Origin: Anoplolepis gracilipes
Taxonomy: Eukaryota; Arthropoda; Insecta; Hymenoptera; Formicidae
Length of the DNA stretch: 64,000 nt
NCBI RefSeq assembly: GCF_047496725.1
Contig: NC_132971.1
Location: 10,749,001-10,813,000 of the forward strand
Reading direction: 5' to 3'
Within the stretch, counting starts at the first letter, position 1. Every line of letters starts with the position of its first letter. Under the pieces are notes generated by a model, which saw only the letters and a list, made by a program, of their open reading frames with translations, made no database searches and had not been told where the DNA came from. Position numbers and translations under genes: made by a program. Shown here piece by piece: positions 52,511-64,000 of this stretch.

Positions 52511-53363
52511 TATATATGTATAACAGTAAAATTAATGATCCAATACTTAAGCCTATATTATAAACAAAAAACTGTGAATTAATTGCAAAATATGCTCTGT
52601 TATCCGCTTCTGCTTATCAGACTATTTCAACACCTTTGAATTTACGTTATTAAATAGCTCAGTAATTAATTTTTGCAATTAAATTTTCGCTATGATTTCT
52701 AGGGTATAATATAACGATATTTTATTTGAGAAAATCTTTTAGAAGAAAAAAGCGCTTGTCTCGGTATAAACTAAGAAGGTCTAAGAAGACTGCTTTAAAA
52801 TGTTTTTTTAATTAATAAAAATAATGAAATTTCTCTTTCTCTAAAGAATAACTTTTATCGTGAGAATTCATCGAAATTTTCAATGTTAATAAATTGTGGA
52901 CCGGTTTTATTTTGCTCGTAACATCGATATTAATATTATTAGATATTTATTAGATCTCGGCTTTAATTCCATCTGAAACTTTCAAGCATTATAATGAGCG
53001 CCGCAAGATAAAATATAAATGATATGTAATAGAATAAAAACAGCGAAATTTTACATATACGAAACTTTTGAAATTTTAAATTTTAATTTATGGAAATAAA
53101 ATTAAAAGAAAATGAAAAAACCTTTAATCGACAATATTCATATAAAACTCAAAATATTAATTAAAGACAATAAAAAAACTTTCTCTGCCTATTCATAACA
53201 TTTAACATTTCGTACAAATTTTACTCAATGTTTACAATGTTGTCGCGCTTTTTTTTGACAAGCTCTCTTCGCGCAAATTTCATGTTTCCCCGATGAACGC
53301 GATGCTGTTCATCCTGCTTCTTGTCCGTTGTTAAAATAAACATTCTATGAATTCATATTCCAG

Positions 53364-53517
53364 TATGGTGGCGAGCCAGGCAGGAGATTGGCGTCCCAGG
53401 AGAAGCCGCTAGAAATTCAGGATCAATTTCTTCAAAGACTCGGCTACGAGGATGTATCTCGGCGCGCTCGTTTGGGAGTTGATCTCGAACTCAGACATCT
53501 CGTCGGCTTTCACGTAG
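53364..53517 (+). CDS. Phlpp: Phlpp coding exon 2: second half of the Ras-association-like domain
   Basis: The exon is bounded by an acceptor ATTCCAG ending at 53363 and a donor GTTAGT at 53518. It is read in phase 0 from the first base and leaves one base over (154 nt). It encodes residues 571-621 and the first base of codon 622. The protein reads YGGEPGRRL, then EKPLEIQDQFL, LGYEDVSRRARL, and DLELRHLVGFHV. The order GGE, RRL, EKPL-I, LG-ED, DL, F matches the region just before the PH domain of vertebrate PHLPP2 from memory, which is the strongest evidence for the gene call. An earlier donor at CAC|GTAGGT (53514) is possible but would break the phase with exon 3. Skipping this exon would shift the frame, because 154 is not a multiple of three. 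Confidence 0.88.
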
Positions 53518-56500
53518 GTTAGTATGAATCATAACAGCAGGTATTATTCTTCGTATTACGAGCCGTTATGTAAAACTTTCTCATTAATATTTATCTACTT
53601 TTTGTAAAGTTTAAAAATAATTCTAATTAATAATATAATAAAATTCTAATTAATAATATAATATATATGCAAGGTGTTTTACTAAAGGTGTTTTGCTAAC
53701 ACCATTATTAGAATTACTCCACTCATGCAAATTATTTTTTTAAATAATCAGTTTTTTTTTTCATTAAAAGTAATTAGAGTTTCTCATTCAAATCAAGATA
53801 AATGAGTGAATTCTGTTAAAGCTCAGCTGGTTTTAAAAACTCTTTGCGAAATTATTCTTAAAGGATACAGAGCAGTGTCGTACCCTTTATAATTTGTAAT
53901 ACTTAACGCACTTCTATTACACAATTTACGTAAATCCTACCTCCCTTCCCCTTGATAATTACAAAGCACGTCGGATTTTGTTACATCATTCCACTGCTCT
54001 TTCAAAGACGCGGACGTGTGCGAGTTAATTGCATTAGTTGAACACTTCATCCCGCGCCTCATCTCCTCGTCAACTTTGCACTCGCGAGTGACTTTTGCGA
54101 GGAATCGCGCCTCCTCTAATTCTCATCTTATCCTTAATAGTACTAAGGTCACGATGATTAATTAACGAAAGGAGCGGTTTGACTAATTGTATGCGGCACA
54201 TCTTGATTATGTTAATCTAAGCGTTTACTTAGATAGGAATGGAAAACATATTTAATGAGACGATTAATTACTCAATATTCTTACATATTTATCAGATATT
54301 ATAAAAAGAGAGAGAGAGAAAGAGAGTATATCTCCTCTAGGAAAGACTCAACATAACACGTATTCTGGCACATTTATCATCTCTGATTTTCTTTCTACCG
54401 TAAAGAAAGGAAATAGAAGAGGCAAAGGGGGCCAGCTCTACGCTCTGCTAACTCTTACTGTATGATAATCATGCTCCTCTATAGAGTCACACATTTATAT
54501 TGCGAAAGTGAAACTTTCAGTTCCATTCTATAATACTTTTCTACGTTTACAATCGCTCGTCGTTTCGATATATAAGTTAAACTCGGATAAGATGACCATA
54601 GTTTTTTAAAATGCAAAAACATACTTTTATTTTTGTTATTTCTTAATAGTGTTCGTCATATTATCTTCACTGAAGCTTAAATTACGTAATAATATTATCA
54701 AAATTAAAGGAAAATATTTAATAGAAATTTTACATTATCAAAATAGTACGACATAAGCATTGGCCATCTTATCCAACTTTTAAGGAAAAGATGGCCATAA
54801 TATTTATAAAAAAAATAATGAAAACGAAAATACAAATTATAGGTCATATAACAAATTACTTTTATAATAAATAGGTCATATAACAAATTATCTTTATAAT
54901 ATCGATTACGATAGCTTAACTGTCATTTATTCGACGTTACAACAGTTTTTAGTGGACAAATGAAAAACTTTGCAAGCAGTCAAAAGTACAATAAAAATAT
55001 GACATAAGATTCACATTATTTCGAATAATGTACGCACATAAACTACTGTAAATATCAATTATCTTTGATATTGACTAAAAAAGCGCGCTATGTAGCAATT
55101 ATTGAAAAAATTACAGCCTATGGCTATCTTTTCCGTATGGCCATCATACCCTAGTTTACCCTATATCGACTCGTCTCGAGGAAACGCCGAGTTCTCTTAG
55201 CTTAAGTGGAGTACCCTGTGTGTACGACATTTGTTGTGTCGGCACATACAAGAGATAGAGAGAGAGAGCCTGTAAGTAGGTACTTTCGCGGGTACTCTCG
55301 CTACAGAGACACGAACAGACGAGCGAGTCGGTAAGGCGCGTGCTACGCTAATTATAACGTTATTGCCGCTATTAATGAGCAATTTCAGGGCGCTTCTGTG
55401 CTCCGCTCGGTCGCCGGCGATATAAACTCGCCGAGCACATTACGTAACTTACGTGGCGCAATTTAGCCGAGTTAATTAAGTTAAAGTGTCGCGTGCATCA
55501 CGTCATCATCGCCGTCGTTGTCGTTGTCGTCGCGAAACATTTTATTTTCTCGCTTATGTTTTGAGTTTTTGTTTTATTTATTTATTTATTTTTTTTTTCT
55601 CCTTCAGCCTGCAAAACTCGCGCGATAACGCTTAAGGATACACATTCGATACGCGTAATTACTTCTTCTTAATAATGGTATTTATATGTACATAAGCCAA
55701 TTTATAGTTCCACTTTCGCGCGTGTTTGCCTTATAAATGTAATCTGAGAGAGCTCGGAACAATTTTCGCGCTTTAAAGAGTTTACTTGTCCCGTCTACTT
55801 AACTGCCACTGGTCGCGGACAAACTTGTAAATTACCTTCCCGACTGCCGTGTACTGTCGTGTACATCCGGAGAATGGTTTTTGCAAGAAGATGGGAATAA
55901 ACTGCAACGTTTCGCCGTTAGACGATATTGGAAATGGCTGATTGATATTCTAACTTGAGAGATGCTCGCGTGACTATGTTTTTCCGTTGAAAATTTATAT
56001 ATCGAAAAAAACTAACAGTCATAAACTTTCGCGTTACATGTAAACTGCAACTTTCGATTTTTCGAGTATATTTTTTTATTTTACACACGCGTTGTTTGTT
56101 TGATTGAAAGATGCAACATTCAAATAACCAAACTTGGGGAGGATTCAAATATGGAAGGAAACACGAGCAACGAAAAGAGAATATGTATATTTTAAAAACC
56201 TCCCATGTGTCTCAAGCGTCGAATAATACAAATTCTTAATGATGAAGGAGCGATAAATCCAAAAATTCACGTCTCTAAACACGTATAAATTGATATATGC
56301 ATACATCGTGCTCTCTTACCTGTAGTATTTCACAGAATATAATTTTTATCTTTTTTTTCCATAACTGTAAATAGTCGCCTGAATATTCAACATTTTACAG
56401 ACATTTATAGAATTTAAGTGGACAAATTTTTAACAATGTTACGTGTCTAGATAAGAAAATAATCGAAAATGCAAATATGTATTTCTACCGAGAATAATTT

Positions 56501-58739
56501 AGAAATCCGAACATCCACTATCTCGTTCGTGTTTATCTAGCTTAATGTAACTCGATTAACGATTTTTCTAGGATTTTTTCATCATACATATTGTGCGTTC
56601 ATTTGACGTTTTATGGCGCAGAATTGAAGCTGATATCAGACGCGGGAAGAGCGTTAAAACAGCAAATTTATCTAACAGACGGCGCGAGCATATTTAACCA
56701 TAATAACCGCTAACGACTGAGAGTTTCCTGGCCGGAAGTGCTGGAAATGTGCGCTCTCGCGTCGCCGACCCAGCAAACGACATAACCGCCTGCCTAGCTA
56801 AGCCAAAACGTTAAACGCCGATTATCGTGTTGCCGGTATTCTCGTCTGTAATTTCCCGCGAAAACTTTCGCCCCCGAGAACAAAATGCAGACATTGCAAG
56901 TGCGCTAAATGATAAATATAACTTATCTTTTATAGAAGAAAATAAAAAATTCTGACCGATATATTTTGTAATCCGAAATAAAATCGAGACATGGAGAAAT
57001 AAGTCGAATATTAAAATGTTACAATTTTGCTTTTGCGTCAAATTAATATCCAAGGGAGGATAGGAACATCTCTTTTTTTTTTTAATTGTCGAGAGATATA
57101 AAATTAAACCTCTATTTTCAGATGATATCAGAGATTAGATTTTAAAAATGTAACAAAGAGATATTAAGCCAGGATTCAATTGTCCCTGTATAACGTCATT
57201 TCTCAACGTTTGTTACAGTTTCAAGCGCGAAAAAGTTTCATTATCGTCAATCATTCTAATTCTAGAACGTATATTGGTCGTATTTGTTTTATTTAATAAG
57301 GTTACAAGAATCTATACTTGCGCATAACAAATTGCTTTTACTTTGAAATCGCTGAAAATTGTAGCATTTCCCAACGTTGCAATAAAACCGCACGCACGTT
57401 GGCTTTAATAACCGCGCACGATTTATTGGATTTTATCGCGAAGAGATGGCAAAGTTCGCGAGCATTTCTCGCCGACGGCAACGTGGCCCAATATTTACAG
57501 ATCCGTAAAGAAATATTATGCTGCCAAGAGTATAATTGCTCTTGTTTTTCTGATACTCGCTTCTTTTGCATATTCATATTTGCATTATTACACTCATTTG
57601 CATTATTGACTTGTATATCGATCTTTAATAGATTAATTTTTTGTTCGAATTTCAAAATGCTGCTCGAGAAAAATAATTTTCATACATTTTTGAACAAATT
57701 ACATAGTAACTACGATTTATGCAAAGAATAATTTGTAAATAGACTCAACAAATGTAATTTTTTCTTGTAAAAAATTAAGATATACTATTATAAAATTGTT
57801 ATTTAAAAAAAAAATCTGCTGACAACTGATAAATATGGTTCAATAGACAAACGTGTTAAAAAATATATATGACAGCTACGATTTCGATACAATGTCGGAT
57901 ATTTTTTACGAGCTGGCTGTGATGGTTTTACGATTCTCCAGAACAGTTAAAGGTCTATATCGCTAAACAATGAGTCGAAAAAATAACATTTTGATTCGCG
58001 TATGTCGCATATGGTCTGCAAAATTCTCTGTAAATTCGCGTCTCTGTTTGTAAACGTAACTCAATTTCCTCGCACGCCATTTGCTGCCGCATATGCAATG
58101 AAAAATTTCATATGTCGCGGTATATAGGACAGTTTTGAATAGAGTCAGCACGAAAACTCTGAGGAATAATAAAGAAAGGAAAATAAATATTTTATAATAA
58201 GAAATTCATATTTTTAATTAATATATAAAAAATATATAAATACTCATATTAACAAAGCATAATTTAATAAAATGTATTTAAATAAAATTATCTTTTATTT
58301 TTTGGTATTATCTGTAAAAATATTTATAATTGTTATACATTTTCTATTTTCCCTCAAAACAGAAATATTTAAAATAAATATTTATTGCTATAAAGATGAT
58401 CATTTCTTCAAACTCTTAAGAGAATATAAATACATTTAATGCACAAATAAATTAAAATTATCTGAGATATGAATATATTTAAGAAATATAAAAAAACATG
58501 TATAAAACATTAAAAATGTGTAAGATTTATAATATAAATCATAGATTTAATTATTTTTCAAATAATTAGGTTCTCCTTTTATCAGGACTTTCGTGTGAGA
58601 TCGTAGCGGGATCTCAATCCTTCTATCTGAAAAAGCGTCATGTGTATCGTATCTAAAAGGCGTCATGTGTATCATATCCAAAAAGCGCGTTGATTAAAGC
58701 TGTAGTTACTAAACGCTTTAACTCTTTTTCCTTTGGCAG
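53518..58739 (+). other. Phlpp: Phlpp intron 2 (5.2 kb)
   Basis: GT...AG intron, phase 1. It holds one MITE copy on the minus strand (54575-55161), a GA microsatellite near 54.3 kb and CpG-rich patches at about 55.2-55.5 and 56.6-56.9 kb. Short open frames here, the longest being 137 codons at 57318, show no recognisable domain. Confidence 0.8.
54575..55161 (-). mobile_element. TA-flanked MITE, copy 5 (same subfamily as copy 3), in Phlpp intron 2
   Basis: Ends AGTTAAACTCGG and CTAGTTTACCC, flanked by TA (54573-54574 and 55162-55163). It shares the internal duplication of copy 3 (54840-54900, complement), and long stretches of the two are nearly identical. It additionally keeps the subterminal GATGGCCATA repeat. 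Confidence 0.92.
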
Positions 58740-58874
58740 GGCCAGCATCGCCATTGCCAGACCTGGCGGGATACAGCCGTTGTGGTTACACCCTGGTATT
58801 AAAGGGGTTGGTTTTTCCTCAGTGGAAACGGCGACCTCTGGCCGTCATCGGTTCCAGACTTTTCCTTTATCCGG
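58740..58874 (+). CDS. Phlpp: Phlpp coding exon 3: start of the PH domain (gene continues beyond the window)
   Basis: The acceptor CTTTGGCAG ends at 58739 and a consensus donor GTAAGT starts at 58875. Two bases complete codon 622 (Gly) and 44 full codons follow (623-666), leaving one base for the next exon. The peptide runs PDLAGYSRCGYTLVLKG, then FPQWKRRPLAVIGSRLFLYPG. This is the beta1-beta2-beta3 opening of a PH domain, with the typical Trp-Lys-Arg-Arg at the start of beta2, in the place where vertebrate PHLPP has its PH domain directly after the Ras-association-like segment. The remaining PH strands, the leucine-rich repeats and the PP2C domain are not found in the remaining 5.1 kb, so intron 3 probably runs out of the window. 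A longer overlapping open frame at 58690-58878 is in another phase and is a shadow. Confidence 0.85.
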
Positions 58875-59999
58875 GTAAGTGTTCCGCTCGGAGATCCTGC
58901 CAATCTCTGTAAGATAAGAGAATTCAGAAGGAAGGGAAGGAAGAGCATAGTTTCGCGCCCCCGTAGGAAACCTCGACGCGAACGAGGGAAACAACCCCTG
59001 AGCGTCTATCAGAGAGATTAGGAATTATCTGGCAATCGTATCTGTCTCCTTTCTTCTTCTAAGATTCGTGAAAGGACTCGTGAAATTAGCGCTTAACGTA
59101 GGAAAGATCGAATTTTACGGATTTACAGTGTCGTTGGTAATTGAAGAGCTTATTTCAAGGAAGTTCTTTTTAAGGAAACAAGCAAAGAAATATTTTTTTT
59201 TTAAATTATCGCGTCAGTTTTTAATTTAAAAATTAATCTAGAATATATTTTTAAATACAATCTTTAATTTTTATTAAATATAAAAAAACTTAGAAATAAT
59301 GTAATAATTTTAAATATAATATTAAGCAACAAAAAGATGATTTCCTTCAATATTAAGAAATGATACTTATCTGCGAGATTTGATGTATAAATTAACATAT
59401 ATCGAGAGTCGTCCCGCAAAATCTTTGAGCTGCGCTTATGTAAACGATCGCAAACGCGGCGATTCTCTTAGGGAGGATAAAGATGCCGGAAAGGAAAATA
59501 TCAGCGAGATCAGTCCCCCGTAGATATGGTCCCTTTTCTTTCCTTTGCTTCCCGATTTCCGACATCTGAAACATCATGATTTATCTACGTTCGTCCCTTA
59601 GCCTTCCGTCGGAAGGATCCTGTCACCGACCAGGATGCGTGCCGTGGATCAAGAATTTCTTCGGCCGAAAGGATTTATCTTGTCCTGACGGGCAATTACG
59701 TCGCCGAACATTTAGATACGGCACGTATCGTTATCGTAAGAAAAATGGCACGTTACTCGTCTGTAATAGTTACAATACAGATACGTAGATAATGTATCAA
59801 AAGTTAAAAATAGTGAAAATATTGAGAAAGTTTTTTTTTAGATATGAGATATATTTCGTAAAAATTACATTTGTGCTCTATTAAAAAAATTTATATTTGC
59901 CATAATAATAGAAAATATTAAAAGCTTTAAAAACTATATATTTGACAGCATAGAAAAATATTAAGATGTCAAATACTTTCTTGCTTTTCCTTTATCGTA

Positions 60000-60525
60000 A
60001 AGTGTTTTATTTTCGAAATACAGGATGTCAAATTTAAGAAAAAAAAATTAAAATTTTCATTTAAAAAGTCTAAAAAACCGCTTATAGATGTTTTATTCAA
60101 ACTTCATGTGCGTACATGTGATATTAAAAATTATTTTTTAGTATCAAAACATTTTTAGATCCACCGGAGCGTGTATATGGTTTGTGTATGGTTTATTATA
60201 TTACGGTTTAATGAAAGAATAGTACGCCACTATGCTTTTCAAGTTTAACAATTTTTTTGAAATCCCAAACTAAAACTCAACAAAAACTGTCTCTTGTGTT
60301 TTTTTTTATGCGGTTAGCCGTTTTCGAGTTAAAGTAAAAAATTGAAATTAAAAGTGCAGCTGGAAAAAAAATAGTGGCGTACCATTCTTTCATTAAAAAA
60401 ACTTAATATGATTACCCATATGCACGTCACTGGTGGATCTAAAAATGTTTCATCAGTACTGCGGAAAATTTTTATTTTTTTCTTTTTCTCAAATTTGACA
60501 CCCTGTATTTTGAAAACAAGCACTT
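60000..60525. mobile_element. TA-flanked foldback element (526 bp), in Phlpp intron 3
   Basis: The two halves are diverged inverted repeats. The left tip AAGTGTTTTATTTTCG is followed by AAATACAGGATGTCAAATTT. The right tip, read inwards, is AAGTGCTTGTTTTC followed by AAATACAGGGTGTCAAATTT. Deeper inside, ATTTTTAGATCCACC and TACGCCACTAT recur in both arms. TA lies on each side (59998-59999 and 60526-60527). No coding capacity. The superfamily is probably Tc1/mariner-like from the TA target alone. Confidence 0.85.
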
Positions 60526-61321
60526 TAGGATATTTTTTTTCATAAAATAAACCAAAGAATATTCTCTTAAATTTGTTGTACTTACTATAGGAATTATCTT
60601 GTATATATCTTTGTATAAAGATTAGCTGTTAGAAGTTGAAGATTCACGATATGCTCATTTCATAATCGGTACGCGATATCATGTCGTGTCCTTCCCATAC
60701 GAAACCATCCATTGATTCAGACATTTCCGCCAAATGACAACGAAGTTGGACGCGACTTTGCCGAACGTGACCGGAATCGCGTCTCGTCTCTTCTGCACCG
60801 AGATCACATTCGGCATTTTCCAGGCTGTAAATGCGCGCGACGACGACGACAAGATGGCCAAGAATCCCGCATCCCAACAATTCCTCCTTCCTGCAAAATG
60901 ACTATGTTTCTAGCCAGTCCGGTCACGGAAATGCCCGCGGAATTTCTATCTCGCGATTTTACACGATTTTTCTTCCGAATCGTTCCATACAATATTTCTC
61001 GAAACGTTACGCGATCGATACTTCATGTATTAGAGTGTCTATATTGATGCCGCTGTCGAAAAGACGTGAATTGTTTAACGGTGAATCTATTACATCAGTG
61101 TCGCGAGCAGTAAAATAAAGCGAGTTATTCGCGATCAGTGAGAAATTTTTCCTTCAACATATTCTAGTTCTGGTATTTTTATCTTGAATTTCTTTGTAAG
61201 ATGTGCTTTTTTTCCTCATTACGTTATTTATTAAAGAAAAAAGAGTATATTTTCTTTTATATCATTGTCTATCGATGTTTACTGAAGAAAAAAAGATATC
61301 CGCTCTCTTTTAAAACAATTA

Positions 61322-61890
61322 GGGTAAACTCGGGTAAGATGGCCATAGTTTTTTAAAATGCAAAAAACATACTTTTATTTTTGTTATTTTTTAATAGCGT
61401 TTGACATATTATCTTCTCGCCGAAGCTTAAATTACGTAATATTATTGAAATTAAAAGGAAAATATTTCATAGAAATTTTATATTATCAAAATAGTACGAC
61501 ATAAGCATTGGCCATTTTAGACAATTTTTAAGGAAAAGATGGCCATAATATTTATAAAAAAATAGTGAAAACGAAAATAAAAATTATAGGTTATATATCA
61601 ATTTACATATCTTTATAACATGTCTAACGTCGATTACGATAGCTTAACTGTCATTTATTCGACGTTATAACAGTTTTTAGTAGACAAATGTCAAACTTTG
61701 CAGGTAGTCAAAAGTAAAAATATGACATAAGATTGACAATATCGTTATTTCGAATAATGTATGTACATAAACTACTGTAAATATCAATTATCTTTGATAA
61801 TGACTAAAAAAGCGCACCATGTAGCGACTATTAAAAAAATTACAGCCTATGGCCATTTTTTCCGTATGGCCATTATACCCTAGTTTACTC
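61322..61890 (-). mobile_element. TA-flanked MITE, copy 6, in Phlpp intron 3
   Basis: Ends GGGTAAACTCGGGTAAGATG and CTAGTTTACTC, flanked by TA (61320-61321 and 61891-61892). The ends and interior are well conserved and the subterminal repeat is present. Confidence 0.93.
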
Positions 61891-62369
61891 TAGACAGTAA
61901 AGTACAGTTTTAATTATGTATATGGCTTATAATTTCGAAACCCCTGGTTCCTTGATCTTGAAGCAACCATAATGTGTTATACATAAGTTTGTACATAAGA
62001 TACGGAATTACGTGGCAGTACTTAATTAACAATCTATTGCGGGAACGAGAAAAAAAGAGCAAGAAAGAAAAAGATAAAAGATAATAATAAACATTTTATC
62101 TCTTTTGATACTACACAATCGCTTCTCCTTCTTTCTCTTCTCTCGAAAGGCTTTTAAAAAAATTACATAAATATTTAAAATCCGCGATGTGGCTTACAAA
62201 TTAATTCCTTCTCTTCTCTTGATAAAAAACATGCACTTTAAAACCAATGCATATATGTATTGTTTTAAAAAAGCACGCATCTTTTTAAACTTTAAGATGA
62301 AACATATAACATGGCAAAAGATATTATGATTTCAACAATCAAATTAGTTTTTTCCATTACGTGGATTTA

Positions 62370-62959
62370 GGATGAACTCGGGTAAGATGACCATAGTTTT
62401 CAAAAAGGCAAAAGACATACTTTTATTTTTGTTATTTTTTAATAATGTTTGACATATTATCTTCACTGAAGCTTAAATTATGTAATATTATCGAAATTAA
62501 AAGGAAAATATTTCATAGAAATTTTATATTAATCAAAATAGTACGACATAAGCATTAACCATCTTACCCAACTTTTAAGGAAAAAATGACCAAAGTGACG
62601 GAAAGATGGTTATAATATTTATAAAAAAATAGTGAAAACGAAAATAAAAATGATAGGTCGTATAACAATTTACATATCTTTATAATATGTCTAACGTCGA
62701 TTACGGTAGCTTAACTGTCATTTATTCGACGTTATATCAGTTTTTAGTGGAGAAATGAAAAACTTTGTAGGTAGTCAAAAGTAAAAATATGATATAATAT
62801 TCACAATATCGTTATTTCGAACCATATATGCACATAAACTACTGTAAATATCGATCATCTTTGATAATGACTAAAAAAGCGCGCTATGTAGCGATTGTTG
62901 AAAAAATTACAGCCTATGGCCATCTTTTCCGTATGGGGCTATCATACCCTAGTTTACCC
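62370..62959 (-). mobile_element. TA-flanked MITE, copy 7, in Phlpp intron 3
   Basis: Same orientation as copy 6, 479 bp downstream. Ends GGATGAACTCGGGTAAGATG and CTAGTTTACCC, flanked by TA (62368-62369 and 62960-62961). The centre has a small extra insertion that repeats the GGAAAGATGGT-type motif (about 62580-62615). Confidence 0.92.
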
Positions 62960-64000
62960 TATATCAATGATAATCTTTTTCTATGAATTTTGAAATTTAA
63001 AACGCGACCTATAGAAATTGACGTATCGTTTAAATAGCGTTTTGTTTGAAAGGATGATCGGAATATTGCGTGGACATCGGCTGACAATCGATGGCCGATT
63101 TTAACGAACGTGTCCCATAAGTGTCCCGCGGCATCACGTCAGTCATGAGAAAGGAAGGGGGAAAGAGGCCGGAGGGTCCTTCGGGATCCGAGGGCTTGAT
63201 TAAACTCGGGATAGCTGTGGTAACAGGTGTTCGCTATCGCGGACTCGTGCTGAATCAACAGCGAACAACTTCCCCGGGACGGTCCTTCCCTCCCGCGATC
63301 GTACTTCTCGGATCCTACTTTCTCTCTCTTTCTCTCCCTCTCGGAGATTTGTATCCGGCAAACGTGACGGAAGGAAGGACATTCGTGTCATCGCCGACCG
63401 GGCAATCCTGACCTCGACATCCGCATTTTCCCAGTCACGCATTCGAAAAAGTTTTCCCATCGTATCTTCTATATCGAAGCAATTCTCCTTGCTTGACGAT
63501 TTTACAATATACTTCAAACTTGAAAATTTTATAAACTAAAACCCGCTTTAAACAATTCATAACTTACAACAGAAAATTCAAGACAACATTTTATTTATGT
63601 ACCGCCTTCGATATGCATATGTACATTCTAATATATTCTAATTTATTTTATATATGTGTGTATTTTATTTTTACAAATTTTTGTCTGTGTTCCCTGTATA
63701 TTATATAACATTTAAAATTATAAATAAAATTATCTCTCAAATTTTTGCGCGGTTTATGAATCGTCTAAAAAAATACGTTTTATATTTGAATTTTATAATT
63801 TAATTATCTGAATACTTCATATTATAATTCAAAATTCCTATGATATTTTGCATTATACTCAAATACTTGAAATAGTATTATATCCTATCTCTTCATTTTC
63901 AAATGACGTACACATTTAGGAATATAAAAAAGATTAATAATTTCTCATACATCCTTTCGTGTTATTTCGATTTATTTAATTTATTCAAACAAGCATTTAG

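Larger units (their letters stand above)
35217..53363 (+). other. Phlpp: Phlpp intron 1 (18.1 kb)
   Basis: GT...AG intron between the first two coding exons. It contains two MITE copies in opposite orientation (35474-36045 and 37584-38134), a piggyBac-like MITE (39773-40042), a tandem duplication near 40.3-40.7 kb, a dispersed ~195-bp direct repeat (41.6 and 42.9 kb) and a TA-flanked 1.19-kb element (46425-47616). CpG-richer patches at about 38.25-38.6, 41.0-41.4, 43.9-44.2, 45.85-46.3, 48.6-48.9 and 49.7-49.95 kb may be regulatory. I found no convincing additional coding exon. Confidence 0.8.
58875..64000 (+). other. Phlpp: Phlpp intron 3, 5' part (open at the window edge)
   Basis: Starts at the GTAAGT donor of exon 3. 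No acceptor followed by a PH-domain continuation was found. It contains a 526-bp foldback element (60000-60525) and two MITE copies in the same orientation (61322-61890 and 62370-62959). CpG-rich patches at 60.7-61.1 and 63.1-63.45 kb have open frames that I cannot relate to any family. Confidence 0.65.

Noticed and set aside
57318..57731. 137-codon frame in Phlpp intron 2, with a 105-codon frame opposite it
   Set aside because: No recognisable domain. The C-terminal half is AT-derived low complexity, and it does not fit the Phlpp phases on either side.
60644..61118. Overlapping frames up to 111 codons on both strands in intron 3
   Set aside because: All phases are partly open because of CpG-rich composition. 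None continues the PH domain, and no acceptor joins in the required phase with a plausible product.
1..64000. tRNA, rRNA, CRISPR arrays, telomeric repeats, transposase or reverse transcriptase genes
   Set aside because: I looked for tRNA T-loop signatures, regular spaced repeats, simple telomere-type repeats and long transposon frames and saw none. A covariance-model and profile search would be decisive.

Overview
This looks like a piece of an insect nuclear genome, most likely a hymenopteran such as an ant. The sequence is AT-rich overall with CpG-rich islands, is packed with small non-autonomous DNA transposons and microsatellites, and contains one intron-split protein gene with canonical GT-AG splice sites. 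The species call is inference. I see no bacterial-style operons, tRNA, rRNA or CRISPR array.

The one gene I can name is the 5' part of Phlpp (PH domain leucine-rich repeat protein phosphatase, an Akt/PKC phosphatase) on the plus strand. Coding exon 1 (33507-35216) carries a long charged N-terminal extension and the first half of a Ras-association-like domain. Exon 2 (53364-53517) finishes that domain. Exon 3 (58740-58874) opens the PH domain. Splice phases agree at both junctions (phase 0, then phase 1), giving 666 complete codons. The rest of the PH domain, the leucine-rich repeats and the PP2C phosphatase must lie beyond the right edge, after an intron that is still open at 64000. Intron 1 is 18,147 bp and intron 2 is 5,222 bp.

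From 1 to about 33.5 kb is upstream or intergenic DNA (possibly with untranslated Phlpp exons). It holds a near-perfect 331-bp inverted repeat at the left edge (468-798 and 2159-2489), two ~1-kb hAT-type elements with perfect 8-bp target duplications, a TTAA-flanked foldback element with ~230-bp arms, a piggyBac-like MITE, and several CpG-rich islands with exon-like fragments that I could not assign to a known gene.

A family of ~545-590-bp MITEs flanked by TA, with GGGTAAACT ends, occurs seven times. The first three copies are in one orientation and the last four in the other. Five sit inside Phlpp introns, where inverted pairs could fold into long double-stranded RNA, and one pair of the same subfamily flanks exon 2. 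A TA-flanked 1.19-kb element, a 526-bp foldback and a second piggyBac-like MITE complete the introns. No transposase gene is visible, so all these elements look mobilised in trans.
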